Part shown: piece by piece, positions 55,096-63,334 of the stretch
Layout: every line of letters begins with the position of its first letter
Position numbering within the stretch: the stretch's first letter is position 1
Assembly: GCA_028869255.1 (NCBI GenBank)
Contig: CP110972.1
Span: 1,927,001 to 1,991,000 of the forward strand
Direction: 5' to 3'
Length of the DNA stretch: 64,000 nt
Source of the DNA: Pseudomonas poae
GTDB lineage: Bacteria > Pseudomonadota > Gammaproteobacteria > Pseudomonadales > Pseudomonadaceae
The notes under the pieces: generated by a model
The model's input: the letters and a program-made list of their open reading frames with translations, nothing else
Database searches by the model: none
Told to the model about the DNA's origin: nothing
Made by a program: the position numbers and the translations under genes

Positions 55096-55755
55096 GTGAA
55101 CAGTCTGAAAATCGCTACTTATGCGGGGTTGGCGTGGCTGTTGAGTGGCTGCAATCCGCTGATGACGGCCTCCCTCGATACGTTCAAGGCGGCCGTTGGC
55201 GGGCCGGCGCCGCTGGCATTGACCCAGGCCCAGGTGGATGCGGTGCCGTTTCCCCAGATCAAGGTCACCACGGTGTCCAGCGAAGGGGTGATGGCGCTGA
55301 TTCGTCGGCGTGAAGACCTGCAGTTCTGGGTCGCTTCCGGCAAACAAGTACTGTTGCTGCGCGACGGCCTGGTGGTGCGCACCGTGGGCCTGGGCGCCGA
55401 CCTCGATGGCACGCGCTGGCAGGGCCAGTCGCCGTTTCAGCTGGGGCTGCACCGGGTGCCGGAGGGCTATCGCAGCACCCGGCAGATCGACCTGGTAGGC
55501 GGCTATCGGCTGGGTATCGGCGTGACCAGTCGCATGAGCCGCAAAGGCATGGAGACGCTGCAGATTCTCGGCAAACCCTACGCCTTGCTGCGGGTCGACG
55601 AAGACGTCGCGGTCGACGCCCTGGGCTTTACGGCGCGCAACCGCTACTGGGTTGACCCCGCCAACGGTTTTATCGTGCAGAGCGAGCAGCACCTCACGCC
55701 CAGCCTGACCTTGACCATCACCCAACTGCAGCCCACTCGCAAGGATGCCCCATGA
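55096..55755 (+). CDS. yjbF: GfcB/YjbF-like lipoprotein
   Basis: A 219-residue lipoprotein starting at GTG 55096 with AAGGTGGA upstream. Lipobox LLSGC is at about residues 15-19. The body (LQFWVASGKQVLLLRDGLVV, RTVGLGADLDGT) matches the YjbF/GfcB group (DUF2886-like) seen in group 4 capsule and yjb operons. The role in export is not established. It overlaps the next gene by 4 nt. Confidence 0.85.
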   Translation: MNSLKIATYAGLAWLLSGCNPLMTASLDTFKAAVGGPAPLALTQAQVDAVPFPQIKVTTVSSEGVMALIRRREDLQFWVASGKQVLLLRDGLVVRTVGLGADLDGTRWQGQSPFQLGLHRVPEGYRSTRQIDLVGGYRLGIGVTSRMSRKGMETLQILGKPYALLRVDEDVAVDALGFTARNRYWVDPANGFIVQSEQHLTPSLTLTITQLQPTRKDAP

Positions 55756-56522
55756 ATGTTCGAAAACTCGCGGCGCTGGCGCTGCTGTGCAGCTGCGCCC
55801 CAGTGTGCGTGGCCGCCAGCCTGACCGTCAGTGGCCAGGTGGCGCATGCGGGTCCGGTGCCGTTACAGGCCGGGGCCCGCTTGCTGGATGCGATCAGCGC
55901 AGCACAACCGGATGCCCAGGGCTATTGGCTGGCGGCAGCCTGGCTGCACACGCCGTTGCTGGAGCGCCAGACGCGGCTCAAGGCCGGCGTGTTGTTTGAC
56001 CTGGACACCCTGCGCCAGGCCGCCCTGGCCGCCGGGCGCGAGCGCCGGGCGCAGGCGGCGGCGCAGCTCTATCAACAGGTGCAGGCATTGCCGGTGACCG
56101 GTCGGCAGATGGTCGTGTTGGACCCGGTGGCGGTGGAGGTCGGCTTTGCGCCCAACCTCCCGGTCAGCGACGGCGACCGCCTGATCTACCCGCCGCGCCC
56201 CGACAGCGTACGCGTGCTGGGCGCCGTCGCGGCAGCCTGCACCTTGGCGTTCCAACCGATGCACAAGGCCCGCGACTACCTGCGCGCCTGCCCGCCGATG
56301 GCGCAGGCGGATGCCGACTACCTGTGGCTGATCCAGCCCGACGGGCGTGTCACGCGCCTGGGCATCGCCGCGTGGAACCGCGAAGAGGGCGCGCCACCCG
56401 CGCCCGGCAGCACGCTGCTGGTGCCGATTCGCAGCGACGACCTGAACCCGCCCACCCCTGAACTGAATCAACAACTGGCCGAGTTTCTTGCCACCCAACC
56501 CCTGGCTGAGGTCACGCCTTGA
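55752..56522 (+). CDS. yjbG: GfcC/YjbG-like capsule biosynthesis protein
   Basis: A 256-residue periplasmic protein with a signal peptide (MNVRKLAALALLCSCAPVCV, cleavage near AA). The middle has GARLLDAISAAQPDAQGYWL and NLPVSDGDRLIYPPRPDSVR, fitting two ubiquitin-like domains and the C-terminal helix of GfcC. The family may assist the Wza channel. Overlaps on both sides by 4 nt show that it is part of the operon. Confidence 0.87.
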   Translation: MNVRKLAALALLCSCAPVCVAASLTVSGQVAHAGPVPLQAGARLLDAISAAQPDAQGYWLAAAWLHTPLLERQTRLKAGVLFDLDTLRQAALAAGRERRAQAAAQLYQQVQALPVTGRQMVVLDPVAVEVGFAPNLPVSDGDRLIYPPRPDSVRVLGAVAAACTLAFQPMHKARDYLRACPPMAQADADYLWLIQPDGRVTRLGIAAWNREEGAPPAPGSTLLVPIRSDDLNPPTPELNQQLAEFLATQPLAEVTP

Positions 56523-58593
56523 AATTATGTATTGCGGCCGTGCTACTGGTGCCTTGCGGCGTCGTGCATGGCGATCCCCGTTACACCCAGAGTGATTTTG
56601 GCGGCGTAGGGCTGCTGCAGACCCCCACCGCACGTATGGCGCCAACCGGCGAACTCAGCGTGAATGCCAACCGCACCGAGCCCTACAGCCGCTACAGTTT
56701 TTCGGCGCAGCCGCTGGACTGGCTGGAAGGCACCTTTCGCTACACCGCAATCACCAACCGGCCATACGGCGCCGAGTCGTTCAGCGGTGGCCAGAGCTAC
56801 AAGGACAAGGCCGTCGACGCCAAAGTGCGCCTGTATCAGGAAAGCCACTGGCTGCCCGAGGTGGCGCTGGGGTTTATGGACTTGGGCGGTACGGGGCTGT
56901 TTTCCAGCGAGTACCTGGTGGCCAACAAACGCTACGGTGATCTGGATTTCAGTGCCGGCATCGCCTGGGGCTACCTCGGCAGTCGCGGTGATTTCGCCAA
57001 CCCGTTGGGCGCGCTGGATGATCGCTTCAAGGAGCGCCCCACCGCCGAAGGCTCCGGCAGTTTCTCCAACGGCTACTTTCGTGGGCGACCTGCGTTGTTC
57101 GGCGGTGTCGCCTACCAGACACCCTGGGCGCCGCTGAGCCTCAAGCTCGAAGTGGAAGGCAACGACTACAAGAACGAGCCCCGCGATAACAGCTTTCGCC
57201 AGGACTCGCCGGTCAACCTGGGGCTGGTCTACAAAGTCGCCGACTCCATCGACGTGAGCGCAGCCTGGGAGCGGGGCAACACCGCGATGTTCGGGATTAC
57301 CCTGCACACCAACTTCGTCAGCCGCAAGGCGCCGGTCAAAACCTATGACCCACCCGCGCCCAAGCTGCCGGTGGTGGTGCCGACCACGCCGATGGACCAA
57401 GTGGACTGGGCTGCCGTGTCCCAGCGCCTGCATGACAATGCCGGCTATAACGTGCAGCGCATCGCCCAGCGCGGGCCGGAGCTGTTGGTGTATGGCGAAC
57501 AGCAGCGCTATTTTTACAGCGCCAAGGCCGTGGGCCGCGCCAGCCGGATCCTGGATAACAGCGTCAATGACCAGATCGACTGGTTCACCCTGGTGAGCGA
57601 GCGCTATGCAATGCCGATCGAGGAAACCAGCGTGCCGCGCCAGACCTTTCGCGAGGTGGTCAACAACCGCGAAAACCTGCAGGACCTGCACCGGCAGATA
57701 GAGGTCAACCGCGCCAGCAGCAACACCCAGACTGTGCTTTATACCCAGCCCCCCAAACCCTTCAGCTATGGCCTGGGCCTTGGCTACAAGCAAAACGTCG
57801 GTGGGCCGGATGGCTTGCTTTATCAGGTTTCCGCCGACCTCGACGCCGAGTACCGTTTTACCCGCAACACCTGGTGGAGTGGCCTGCTCAGCGTCAACCT
57901 GCTGAACAACTACGACGGCTTCACCTACGATGCGCCCAGCGGCCTGCCCCGGGTCCGCACCGACCTGCGCAAGTACATGACCAGTTCCGAGGTGACCTTG
58001 CCCACCTTCCAGCTCAACCATGCGGCGCGGCTGGACCAGGACCTGTACGGCATGGTCTATGGCGGGCTGTTGGAGTCGATGTACGCCGGTGTCGGCAGTG
58101 AAGTGTTGTACCGCCCCATGGGCCAGCGCTGGGCGTTGGGGGCGGACCTCAACTACGTGCGCCAACGCGGGTTCGAGCAGGATTTCAGTCTGCGCGATTA
58201 CCGCACCGTCACCGGACACATCACCGGCTATACCGATCTGCCGTTCAATATCCAGGGCGCGTTGAGCGTCGGCCGCTACCTGGCCAGGGACTGGGGGCCA
58301 CCCTGGACCTGTCGCGGGAGTTCAACAATGGCGTGCGTATCGGCGCATGGATCACCCGTACCAACGTGTCCAAGGAAGACTTTGGCGAAGGCAGCTTCGA
58401 CAAGGGCCTGTACCTGTCCATTCCCTTTGATGAGTTGATGAGCCTGTCGACCATGCGCCGCGCCAACCTGGTGTGGGCGCCACTGACCCGCGATGGCGGG
58501 GCGCGCTTGAACCGTGCCTATTCACTGCATTCGATGACCGATGGACGCGACAGTGATCTGTTCTACAAGAACCTCGACAAGATCACCGAGTAA
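56519..58593 (+). pseudogene. yjbH: YjbH/GfcD-like outer-membrane protein, 3' part frameshifted
   Basis: TTG 56519 (overlapping the previous stop) opens a signal peptide (MKLCIAAVLLVPCGVVHG) and YjbH sequence (DFGGVGLLQTPTARMAPTGE, LSLKLEVEGNDYKNEP). After RYLARDWG the frame is lost and ends at 58438. One base out of phase the family C-terminus continues (ATLDLSREFNNGVRIGAWIT, then FGEGSFDKGLYLSIPFDEL) to the TAA at 58593. One added G in the G5 run at 58293-58297 would restore about 692 codons, the expected length. Either the C-terminal barrel is lost or the base call is wrong. Confidence 0.88.
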
Positions 58594-58599
58594 GGCGGG

Positions 58600-58624
58600 A
58601 AGGGGGCATGCAGCCCCCCTTTTG
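58600..58624 (+). terminator. Rho-independent terminator of the exopolysaccharide operon
   Basis: AAGGGGGCATGCAGCCCCCC followed by TTTT: a 6-7 bp GC stem with an 8-base loop and U-run, directly after the yjbH stop. It also faces the end of the convergent wcaJ gene, so it may serve both. Confidence 0.85.
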
Positions 58625-58627
58625 TGG

Positions 58628-60019
58628 TCAGTAGATATCTTTGGACAGCAGCGTAAACGGCGTCTTGATCAGGATCTTGATATCCAGCCACAGCGACCAG
58701 GTGTTGATATAGCGCAGGTCGATATCGACACGCCGCTGCATCTTCTCCAGCGTCTCGGTTTCGCCTCGGCAGCCACTGATCTGCGCCAGGCCGGTAATGC
58801 CGGGCTTGATGCGATGGCGCGCCATGTACGCGTGGATTTTACCCAGGTAGTAATCGTTGTGCGCAATCGCATGGGGGCGTGGCCCCACCAAAGCCATCGT
58901 GCCTTGCAGCACGTTGAACAACTGCGGCAATTCATCGATGGACGTACGGCGGATAAACCGGCCCACCGGGGTAATACGCGAATCGTTACGGCTGGCCTGG
59001 CGCACTTCGTGGTCGTCATGCACACGCATCGAGCGAAACTTCCAGACCTTGATCACCTGGCCATTCCAGCCGTGGCGGTCCTGCTTGAAGATCACCGGGC
59101 CGGGGGAGGTGAGCTTGATCAGCAGGGCGAACAGCAGCAACACCGGGCTCAGTAGGATGATCGCCAGCAGGGCGATGCTCTTGTCCAGCAGCGATTTGCT
59201 CAGGGCGGCGGTGGGGCGGCTGGTCAGCGGGCTTTCGTTGAGGAAAATCGCCGGCAGCCCGTCGACTTCGGCCACGCAATGGTTGAGCAGCAGCATGTTA
59301 TTGAGGTCGGGCACCCAGATCACGTCCACGCTGATATCCAGCAGGTTGAGGTAGAGCGCCTCGATGTGCGTGGCGTCCTGCAGTGAATGGGTGATGTAGA
59401 GCCGGCGAATACCGTGTTGCCTGATCAATTGCGGCAATTGCGGCAGCTCGCCGAGTACCGGGGAGGGCGCGCTCTGGGCAGCGTCGGTGTGGCTACCGAC
59501 GAGGCCGACCAGGGGCGAGCGTTTTTGCCGGGAAAGGGTTTTGGCCAGGTCCACGGCAAGCTTGCCAGTGCCCACGATCAGCGACTTATGCCGCTCGTGA
59601 AGTTGGCGATGGTAATACCGGGACAGGCTGTGCAACGGTATATAAAACAGTGCCAATAACGGATAACTAATAGCGGCCCACAGTAATAGGATTTCCGCGG
59701 GGAATAACGCGTCGGCATTACACGCAATGCCCACCGCAAACAATATACCCATCGTCAGCAACCAGCCCATGAACAGTCGCCCGAGGCCCACCGCATAGTC
59801 ATCTTTTTTGCTATAAACATCACACAGGCTATACGCCGGCAGTGAGGCCAATATGGTAAAGGCGGCCAACACGCGGTAGTTATATTCAAGTTGTCCGGTT
59901 TTTAACACGACCAACATAAACAACAGTGCAACGACCAGGCTGGATGCGAGCATCCACTGGCCCCAGAACGTTAAACCCTTGGGGGTCAGGTTGCGATGCA
60001 TTCTAGTGTTATTCAGCAT
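58628..60019 (-). CDS. wcaJ: Undecaprenyl-phosphate glucose phosphotransferase (WcaJ-like)
   Basis: A 463-residue membrane protein starting at ATG 60019, with GGGAGCA upstream. It has four N-terminal helices, a CoA-binding-like central domain (LIVGTGKLAVDLAKTLSRQK), a fifth hydrophobic segment (SIALLAIILLSPVLLLFALL) and the bacterial sugar transferase domain: KFRSMRVHDDHE, TPVGRFIRRTSIDELPQLFN and GITGLAQISGCRGETETLEK. It loads glucose-1-phosphate onto undecaprenyl phosphate to start the repeat unit. It is transcribed opposite to the main operon. Confidence 0.94.
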   Translation of the reverse strand: MLNNTRMHRNLTPKGLTFWGQWMLASSLVVALLFMLVVLKTGQLEYNYRVLAAFTILASLPAYSLCDVYSKKDDYAVGLGRLFMGWLLTMGILFAVGIACNADALFPAEILLLWAAISYPLLALFYIPLHSLSRYYHRQLHERHKSLIVGTGKLAVDLAKTLSRQKRSPLVGLVGSHTDAAQSAPSPVLGELPQLPQLIRQHGIRRLYITHSLQDATHIEALYLNLLDISVDVIWVPDLNNMLLLNHCVAEVDGLPAIFLNESPLTSRPTAALSKSLLDKSIALLAIILLSPVLLLFALLIKLTSPGPVIFKQDRHGWNGQVIKVWKFRSMRVHDDHEVRQASRNDSRITPVGRFIRRTSIDELPQLFNVLQGTMALVGPRPHAIAHNDYYLGKIHAYMARHRIKPGITGLAQISGCRGETETLEKMQRRVDIDLRYINTWSLWLDIKILIKTPFTLLSKDIY

Positions 60020-60263
60020 AGTTCTGCTCCCGGTGGTGACCACGCACGTGGTGGCAGGGTTTAAGCATCAAGCGGCAATGCCGCACTAAAACGACAGGCA
60101 CGCGCAAGCGCGTACCCATGGATAGTAATGAACAGACGGGGGCAATGGCTGACGAGTTATAACAAGGTCAGCGGCATATTATTATAAGAGGGTGTTATAA
60201 AAAGGCAGGTAGAAGAGGGTGGTAATAGGCAGGGTGAGCGGAAAGTTCCAAGCTGTTTTTATT

Positions 60264-60875
60264 TTAACGACGTGGTTGTGTCAGCTCTAACGGCTTTTTG
60301 ATTTTCTGCGTTAAACAATAGCCGCGGTTTCTGACCGCTCGGAACAGTCGTTCGCCATCATTCACGCGCTTGAATTTTTCCTGCAGTCGACTCAAGCACA
60401 TTTCCAGCCCTCGGTATAGTTCTGGCTCGCGACCTATATTGCGAATCAACTCTTCCTTGCTGACCACACGCTCTTCATGGTGCAACATCTTTTTAATAAG
60501 GGCCGACTCAATGGTGGTCAGTGAAATGCGCAAGCCGCCCTTGACCAGTGTTCGGTCATGTTGCGTCAGCAGCCAGAAATCCTGAGGATATAGCGCGGTT
60601 CTGTCGGCGTTTATTTCCGCAGTGCGAGTATGGTTATTGGGCGTGCTGTCTTGTTCGTTGGGCATTTCTTGCCGCGCAGAGCTAGACGGTTTTGAGAGCA
60701 GACTGATGCTGTGGGTAATGACGTAGGTGTTTAAACGTGGGCGGCTCGGCTGCAGGTAGGGAAGCACCGCCGAGGTAGTTAGGTCGTACTGGAATAACTC
60801 TGCATTGGGGGTGAAGTCCTGCAGTGCTATCGCCGGAAGTGTCGCAGTGAAGGCGTGTTTCTTGAGGGAGCTCAT
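60264..60875 (-). CDS. Winged-helix (OmpR-type C-terminal domain) regulator without receiver
   Basis: A 203-residue protein from ATG 60875. Residues about 105-195 form an OmpR/PhoB-type winged helix (LTTIESALIKKMLHHEERVV, SKEELIRNIGREPELYRGLE, RLFRAVRNRGYCL). The N-terminal 100 residues contain no receiver or membrane segment and are probably flexible. It lies 31 nt after the EAL-like gene and 244 bp before wcaJ on the same strand, so it may control exopolysaccharide genes. Confidence 0.85.
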   Translation of the reverse strand: MSSLKKHAFTATLPAIALQDFTPNAELFQYDLTTSAVLPYLQPSRPRLNTYVITHSISLLSKPSSSARQEMPNEQDSTPNNHTRTAEINADRTALYPQDFWLLTQHDRTLVKGGLRISLTTIESALIKKMLHHEERVVSKEELIRNIGREPELYRGLEMCLSRLQEKFKRVNDGERLFRAVRNRGYCLTQKIKKPLELTQPRR

Positions 60876-60906
60876 AGTGTCCACCGATATCAGGAAGGTG
60901 CAGTTG

Positions 60907-61599
60907 TTATAGGCAGTCAGCAGGGGAGTAATAACCGCCCTGAAAGTATTCGAACGGCAAGTTTTTAGCCAGCATTGCGCTGTCGGCGAATTCGACAGAG
61001 TCGGCGATGAAGCGCACCCCTGTCGCATTGATCAGCTCCAGCATGCGGTCGTAGAGGCGATCAAACAAACCTGAGCGCGTATTGAGGCTCAGCCGGAGGG
61101 CGGAATCCGGAAAGGGCATCTTTATGTAGTCGTAGAGCTTCAGATCGATCAGCAGGTCTACCGGCTTTGTATCGAGTGTGTAGTTGTTGTAGGCCAGCGT
61201 GATACCTCGCTGGTCTTTCAACTTATACAACTGGCGCACCATGGCGCGGCGTTCGACCGGGCCGGGCAGGGTCTCCAGGGGGTTGTCGATACTGAGGGTC
61301 AGCGGCTGGTTATGTTTTTCCAATGACTGGGCGGTCTGAATAATTGCCGTGAATACGTCGTCGTTCATCACGGCAGACTGACCAATGCGCAAAAATTTGT
61401 GATTGACCGCATGGCCGAGGCTTTTGGGTAGTTTGCGCCGTGGGTGGATATGCTTCAGTGCCTCTTTATAGGCACTTTCCAGTTCCTCGCCCACGACCCT
61501 GAATTCACTGCCCCACAAGAGATGGCTGCGATCAACAATCGCCTGCCGGGCAATCTTTAAGTCCGGCGTATCTGCACAGGATATTTTTTCGCTATTCAC
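60907..61599 (-). CDS. Degenerate EAL-domain protein
   Basis: A 230-residue protein using GTG 61599, which has GGGAGAGG upstream and overlaps the preceding stop by 8 bp. The EAL fold is recognisable: IARQAIVDRSHLLWGSEFRV near residue 16, LAYNNYTLDTKPVDLLIDLK near 140, YIKMPF, then FIADSVEFADSAMLA and FEYFQGGYYSPAD at the end. The signature E-x-L is gone, the DDFG motif reads NNYT and AEGVE reads ADSVE. It should not cleave c-di-GMP; a binding or protein-contact role is likely. Confidence 0.82.
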   Translation of the reverse strand: MNSEKISCADTPDLKIARQAIVDRSHLLWGSEFRVVGEELESAYKEALKHIHPRRKLPKSLGHAVNHKFLRIGQSAVMNDDVFTAIIQTAQSLEKHNQPLTLSIDNPLETLPGPVERRAMVRQLYKLKDQRGITLAYNNYTLDTKPVDLLIDLKLYDYIKMPFPDSALRLSLNTRSGLFDRLYDRMLELINATGVRFIADSVEFADSAMLAKNLPFEYFQGGYYSPADCL

Positions 61600-62317
61600 C
61601 GTTCGACCTCTCCCTGGTGGGTTGCAAATGGCTGGCACTTATAAGGCCCCGGCTTAGTTTGTAACCGTAGCCGCGAATGTTCTGGATGATATTTTCGCCG
61701 TAGTGCGCCTTTATCTTGCTGCGCAAGCGGCTGATGGACTTTTCCAATGCGCGGGAGTCGTAGTACTTGGTATTAAGCCCCATCACACCCGCGATCTCAT
61801 TATGACTGAGCAGTCGGTTCTGGATGAGGGCTTCCAGCACTTTCATTTCGACAAAGGATATTTCCAGCTTTTTGCCATCGCCATAAATGCACATGCGGTC
61901 TTGATCCAGTATCAGGCCACAATGGGGCTGTGCGTTCTCGCTGAGAAAGTCATCGAACAGGCTTAATTTTTTTTCGGGGGAAGTTTCTACCACCTTGACG
62001 CAGTAATCCGCACCGGCCAAGTAGTATTTGGTTTTGCTCAGGGTGGAAGCGAAGGTGACGACAACAAATATCGTAGAGCCGGGGTGCTCGTCTCGGGTTT
62101 TTCTTATTATGTCCAGCGTTTGCTGGCTGGCCGAGGGTGTATCGATTTCTATAATGATGGCACGGTAATATCCGTGGCTTTCCTGGGTGTCGGTTAGTTG
62201 CCCGTAGCAACGTGTGTCGACTTTTAAATTATTCGCTACAGTGCGAACTAGAAGCGCCCGAAAGTCCTCCGATTTGGAAGGGGTCCGCGCAATAGCGAGG
62301 ACGTTGGAAAAATGCAT
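61592..62317 (-). CDS. OmpR-like regulator with atypical receiver domain
   Basis: A 241-residue protein from ATG 62317 (GGGAG upstream). Residues 1-125 have receiver topology (NVLAIARTPSKSEDFRALLV, RAIIIEIDTPSASQQTLDII, TIFVVVTFAS, YYLAGADYCVKVVE). The acidic pair after the first strand is missing and the phosphorylation site reads IIIEID, with Glu where Asp is expected. The Thr and Lys switch residues are kept. Residues about 140-230 are a winged helix (ISFVEMKVLEALIQNRLLSH, ALEKSISRLRSKIKAHYGEN, IRGYGYKLSR). It leads a three-gene regulator unit next to the exopolysaccharide genes. Confidence 0.85.
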   Translation of the reverse strand: MHFSNVLAIARTPSKSEDFRALLVRTVANNLKVDTRCYGQLTDTQESHGYYRAIIIEIDTPSASQQTLDIIRKTRDEHPGSTIFVVVTFASTLSKTKYYLAGADYCVKVVETSPEKKLSLFDDFLSENAQPHCGLILDQDRMCIYGDGKKLEISFVEMKVLEALIQNRLLSHNEIAGVMGLNTKYYDSRALEKSISRLRSKIKAHYGENIIQNIRGYGYKLSRGLISASHLQPTRERSNGE

Positions 62318-62751
62318 AACCCTACTCCCTTTTCCGGCATGCAAGGCCGTCAGTTCAATCGCCGCTAGCGTTTAGATACTAATCGAATTGATTACGCTAA
62401 AACGTGACAAATTTTAACATTCGCCACTTTGTTTTTACGAGCAGGAAGGGGTAATAGGCGGATGTTGCGAGGGCGTTTGTACGAACTTACACATAGGCTA
62501 GTGCAAATTTTTAGTGCTCGATAAGTATTTTAGCCCAAACGATTTTTTGATTGTGCAGGGTGATATCCCGGGCCATCTTAACCAGCAAAGGCCCTTGGGG
62601 CGCAGCAATCAGGGGATGAGAGCGGTTCCCATCGCGCCTCGGCTTTCCGGTTGGGGGGCTTTCGGATTGATTCAGCGCCGTATTCAGGCGCGGCAGCAGA
62701 TCGGCAAGCGATGCTGTAGGTGGGCCGCGACCCGCATTAATCGCGGGCGAA
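62318..62751. other. 434-bp intergenic region without a convincing gene
   Basis: The part near 62340-62500 is AT-rich (AATCGAATTGATT, ACAAATTTTAACATT) and should carry the promoter of the regulator trio. The part from 62520 to 62750 is GC-rich and open in some frames, but none has a start codon with a ribosome site and a recognisable product. Confidence 0.5.
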
Positions 62752-62780
62752 AAAAAACCGGCTGATCAGGCCGGTTTGGG
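62752..62780 (-). terminator. Rho-independent terminator of the repeat-protein gene
   Basis: On the minus strand AAACCGGCC, TGATCA-type loop, GGCCGGTTT-like arm, then a run of eight T. It lies 22 nt after the stop codon at 62803. Confidence 0.9.
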
Positions 62781-62802
62781 GTGCCCCGCAAACAACATGG
62801 GG

Positions 62803-63189
62803 TTAAGCGTTATTACCTTGCAGACGGTCAGCACCACCTTCGGCCAGACCGCGTTCCTGCAGACGGTCAGCACCGCCTTCGGCCAGACCGCGTTCCTGCA
62901 GACGGTCAGCACCACCTTCGGCCAGACCACGTTCCTGCAGACGTTCAGCACCGCCTTCGGCCAGACCGCGTTCCTGCAGACGGTCAGCACCGCCTTCGGC
63001 CAGACCACGTTCCTGCAAGCGATCAGCACCGCCTTCAGCGAAACGGTTGCCTTGCAGGCGGTCCGAACCGCCTTCAGCAACACGGCTTTCGATCAGGCGA
63101 TCCGAACCGCCTTCAGCAACTACAGGGTGAGCAAATGCGTTTGCAGCGAGTACCGAGAAAGCAAGGCTAAGCAAGATTTGGCGTTTCAT
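62803..63189 (-). CDS. Secreted protein of eight 13-residue AEGG-ADRL repeats
   Basis: A 128-residue product with a signal peptide (MKRQILLSLAFSVLAANAFA). Eight repeats of the form AEGGADRLQERGL follow; the first two carry Ser for Ala, and one has Glu for Asp. The mature protein is almost only repeats, rich in Gly, Glu, Arg and Leu with no Cys. I know of similar Pseudomonas proteins but no firm function. The gene stands alone, with its own terminator. A role at the surface or in the matrix is possible. An open frame on the other strand is a by-product of the repeats. Confidence 0.82.
   Translation of the reverse strand: MKRQILLSLAFSVLAANAFAHPVVAEGGSDRLIESRVAEGGSDRLQGNRFAEGGADRLQERGLAEGGADRLQERGLAEGGAERLQERGLAEGGADRLQERGLAEGGADRLQERGLAEGGADRLQGNNA
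62817..63130. repeat. Eight tandem 39-bp repeats inside the secreted-protein gene
   Basis: Units start at 62821 and every 39 bp after it (62860, 62899, 62938, 62977, 63016, 63055, 63094). The five central units are nearly identical; the ones coding the N-terminal repeats have diverged. Since 39 is a multiple of three, gain or loss of units keeps the frame. Confidence 0.9.
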
Positions 63190-63297
63190 GAGGGTGTGCT
63201 CCGAGTGTTTTAGTTGGGTGTTGCCTGGTATGGGTTGGATGTTACGCGTTGCATTTTTTTAGAGAACTTCATTGCGCTGATGGTGACTATCGACGCC

Positions 63298-63327
63298 GGC
63301 GATGGCTCGTTCTGACGGACCATCGCC
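63298..63327 (-). terminator. Hairpin after the pirin gene
   Basis: A perfect 8-bp stem (GGCGATGG with CCATCGCC) 8 bp after the pirin stop codon at 63335. No clear U-run follows, so termination is only suggested. Confidence 0.4.
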
Positions 63328-63334
63328 GAGTCGG

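Noticed and set aside
62511..62760. Minus-strand open frame ending KMARDITLHNQKIVWAKIL
   Set aside because: About 80 codons open, but no start with a ribosome site and no family recognised; the GC-rich context makes chance likely.
62776..63213. Open frame on the plus strand across the tandem repeats
   Set aside because: It has no signal peptide or ribosome site; the minus-strand frame has both, plus a terminator. The open frame follows from the 39-bp periodicity.
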